Part shown: piece after piece, positions 63,967 through 64,000 of the stretch | Numbering within the stretch: position 1 is the first letter of the stretch | How the letters are laid out: the number at the start of each line of letters is the position of its first letter | Origin: CAIWHR01 sp963846855 | GTDB taxonomy: Bacteria; Pseudomonadota; Gammaproteobacteria; Burkholderiales; Casimicrobiaceae | Direction of reading: 5' to 3' | Length of the DNA: 64,000 nucleotides | Assembly (NCBI GenBank): GCA_963846855.1 | Contig: CAWJXK010000008.1 | Span: 992,001-1,056,000, forward strand | Translations under genes and position numbers: made by a program | The notes under the pieces: model-generated | Databases searched by the model: none | The model's input: only the letters and a program-made list of their open reading frames with translations | Told to the model about the DNA's origin: nothing

Positions 63967-64000
63967 ATGAGTGACGCCGATCTCGACCTTCTTGCCATCA
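63967..64000 (+). CDS. Start of a further gene, cut by the window edge
   Basis: An ATG with AGGAG nine bases upstream opens a frame reading MSDADLDLLAI before the window ends. A 33-codon frame from 63872 overlaps it (ATGA) but looks non-coding. Given the operon, a further carbohydrate gene is likely, but too little is visible to name it. Confidence 0.5.
   Translation, partial: MSDADLDLLAI

Overview
The window comes from a GC-rich bacterial chromosome. A betaproteobacterial source is likely but not proven. The grounds are the gene families present (SYLF, PCuAC, HiPIP, type IV pilin, a GlgX-MalQ fusion, a polyphosphate glucokinase) and the lack of Gram-positive features. No rRNA, tRNA, CRISPR array, integrase or transposase was recognised.

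Layout. 0-13.9 kb is a loose series of small, mostly minus-strand housekeeping and accessory genes: two glycosyltransferases (one fused to an HD-like domain), a methyltransferase, a MazG-like pyrophosphatase, an RNA pseudouridine synthase, an SDR oxidoreductase, a pilin, GrpB, pirin, VOC, GYD, GNAT and CoA-transferase genes. 13.9-27.6 kb is the most striking part, a redox gene cluster. Read along the minus strand it encodes a diheme b-type membrane protein, a 24-haem periplasmic cytochrome, a giant cytochrome with about 70 CxxCH motifs, an outer-membrane beta-barrel protein with TPRs, and a small membrane-anchored TPR protein. A membrane-anchored Fe-S/FAD/NAD(P)H oxidoreductase is divergently transcribed beside it. 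The set looks like an electron conduit from the quinone or NAD(P)H pool to the cell exterior, or the reverse. 28-36 kb holds a CBS protein, etfB-etfA with an acyl-CoA dehydrogenase, a secreted repeat protein and a PCuAC copper protein. 36-54 kb is glycogen metabolism on the minus strand (glgX-malQ fusion, glgA, glgC, glgB, glgP, a GH63-like glucosidase) with a SYLF protein and a SulP transporter. 54-64 kb is a plus-strand sugar-phosphate block: HiPIP, histidine phosphatase, pgm, tal, ppgK, pgi, gnd, zwf, pgl.

The sugar genes fit together. Glycogen is made through GlgC/A/B and degraded by GlgP, GlgX-MalQ and possibly the glucosidase. Pgm, PpgK and Pgi interconvert glucose, glucose-1-P, glucose-6-P and fructose-6-P. 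Zwf, Pgl, Gnd and Tal carry out the oxidative pentose phosphate route and yield NADPH.

A quality issue runs through the window. At least eight reading frames are broken by what looks in every case like one extra base; no missing base was found. The giant cytochrome gives an internal ruler: its 591-bp super-repeat is exactly 592 bp in the two units that carry a frame break. The breaks are therefore single-base insertions, more probably assembly errors than eight independent pseudogenisations, although this cannot be settled from the sequence alone.
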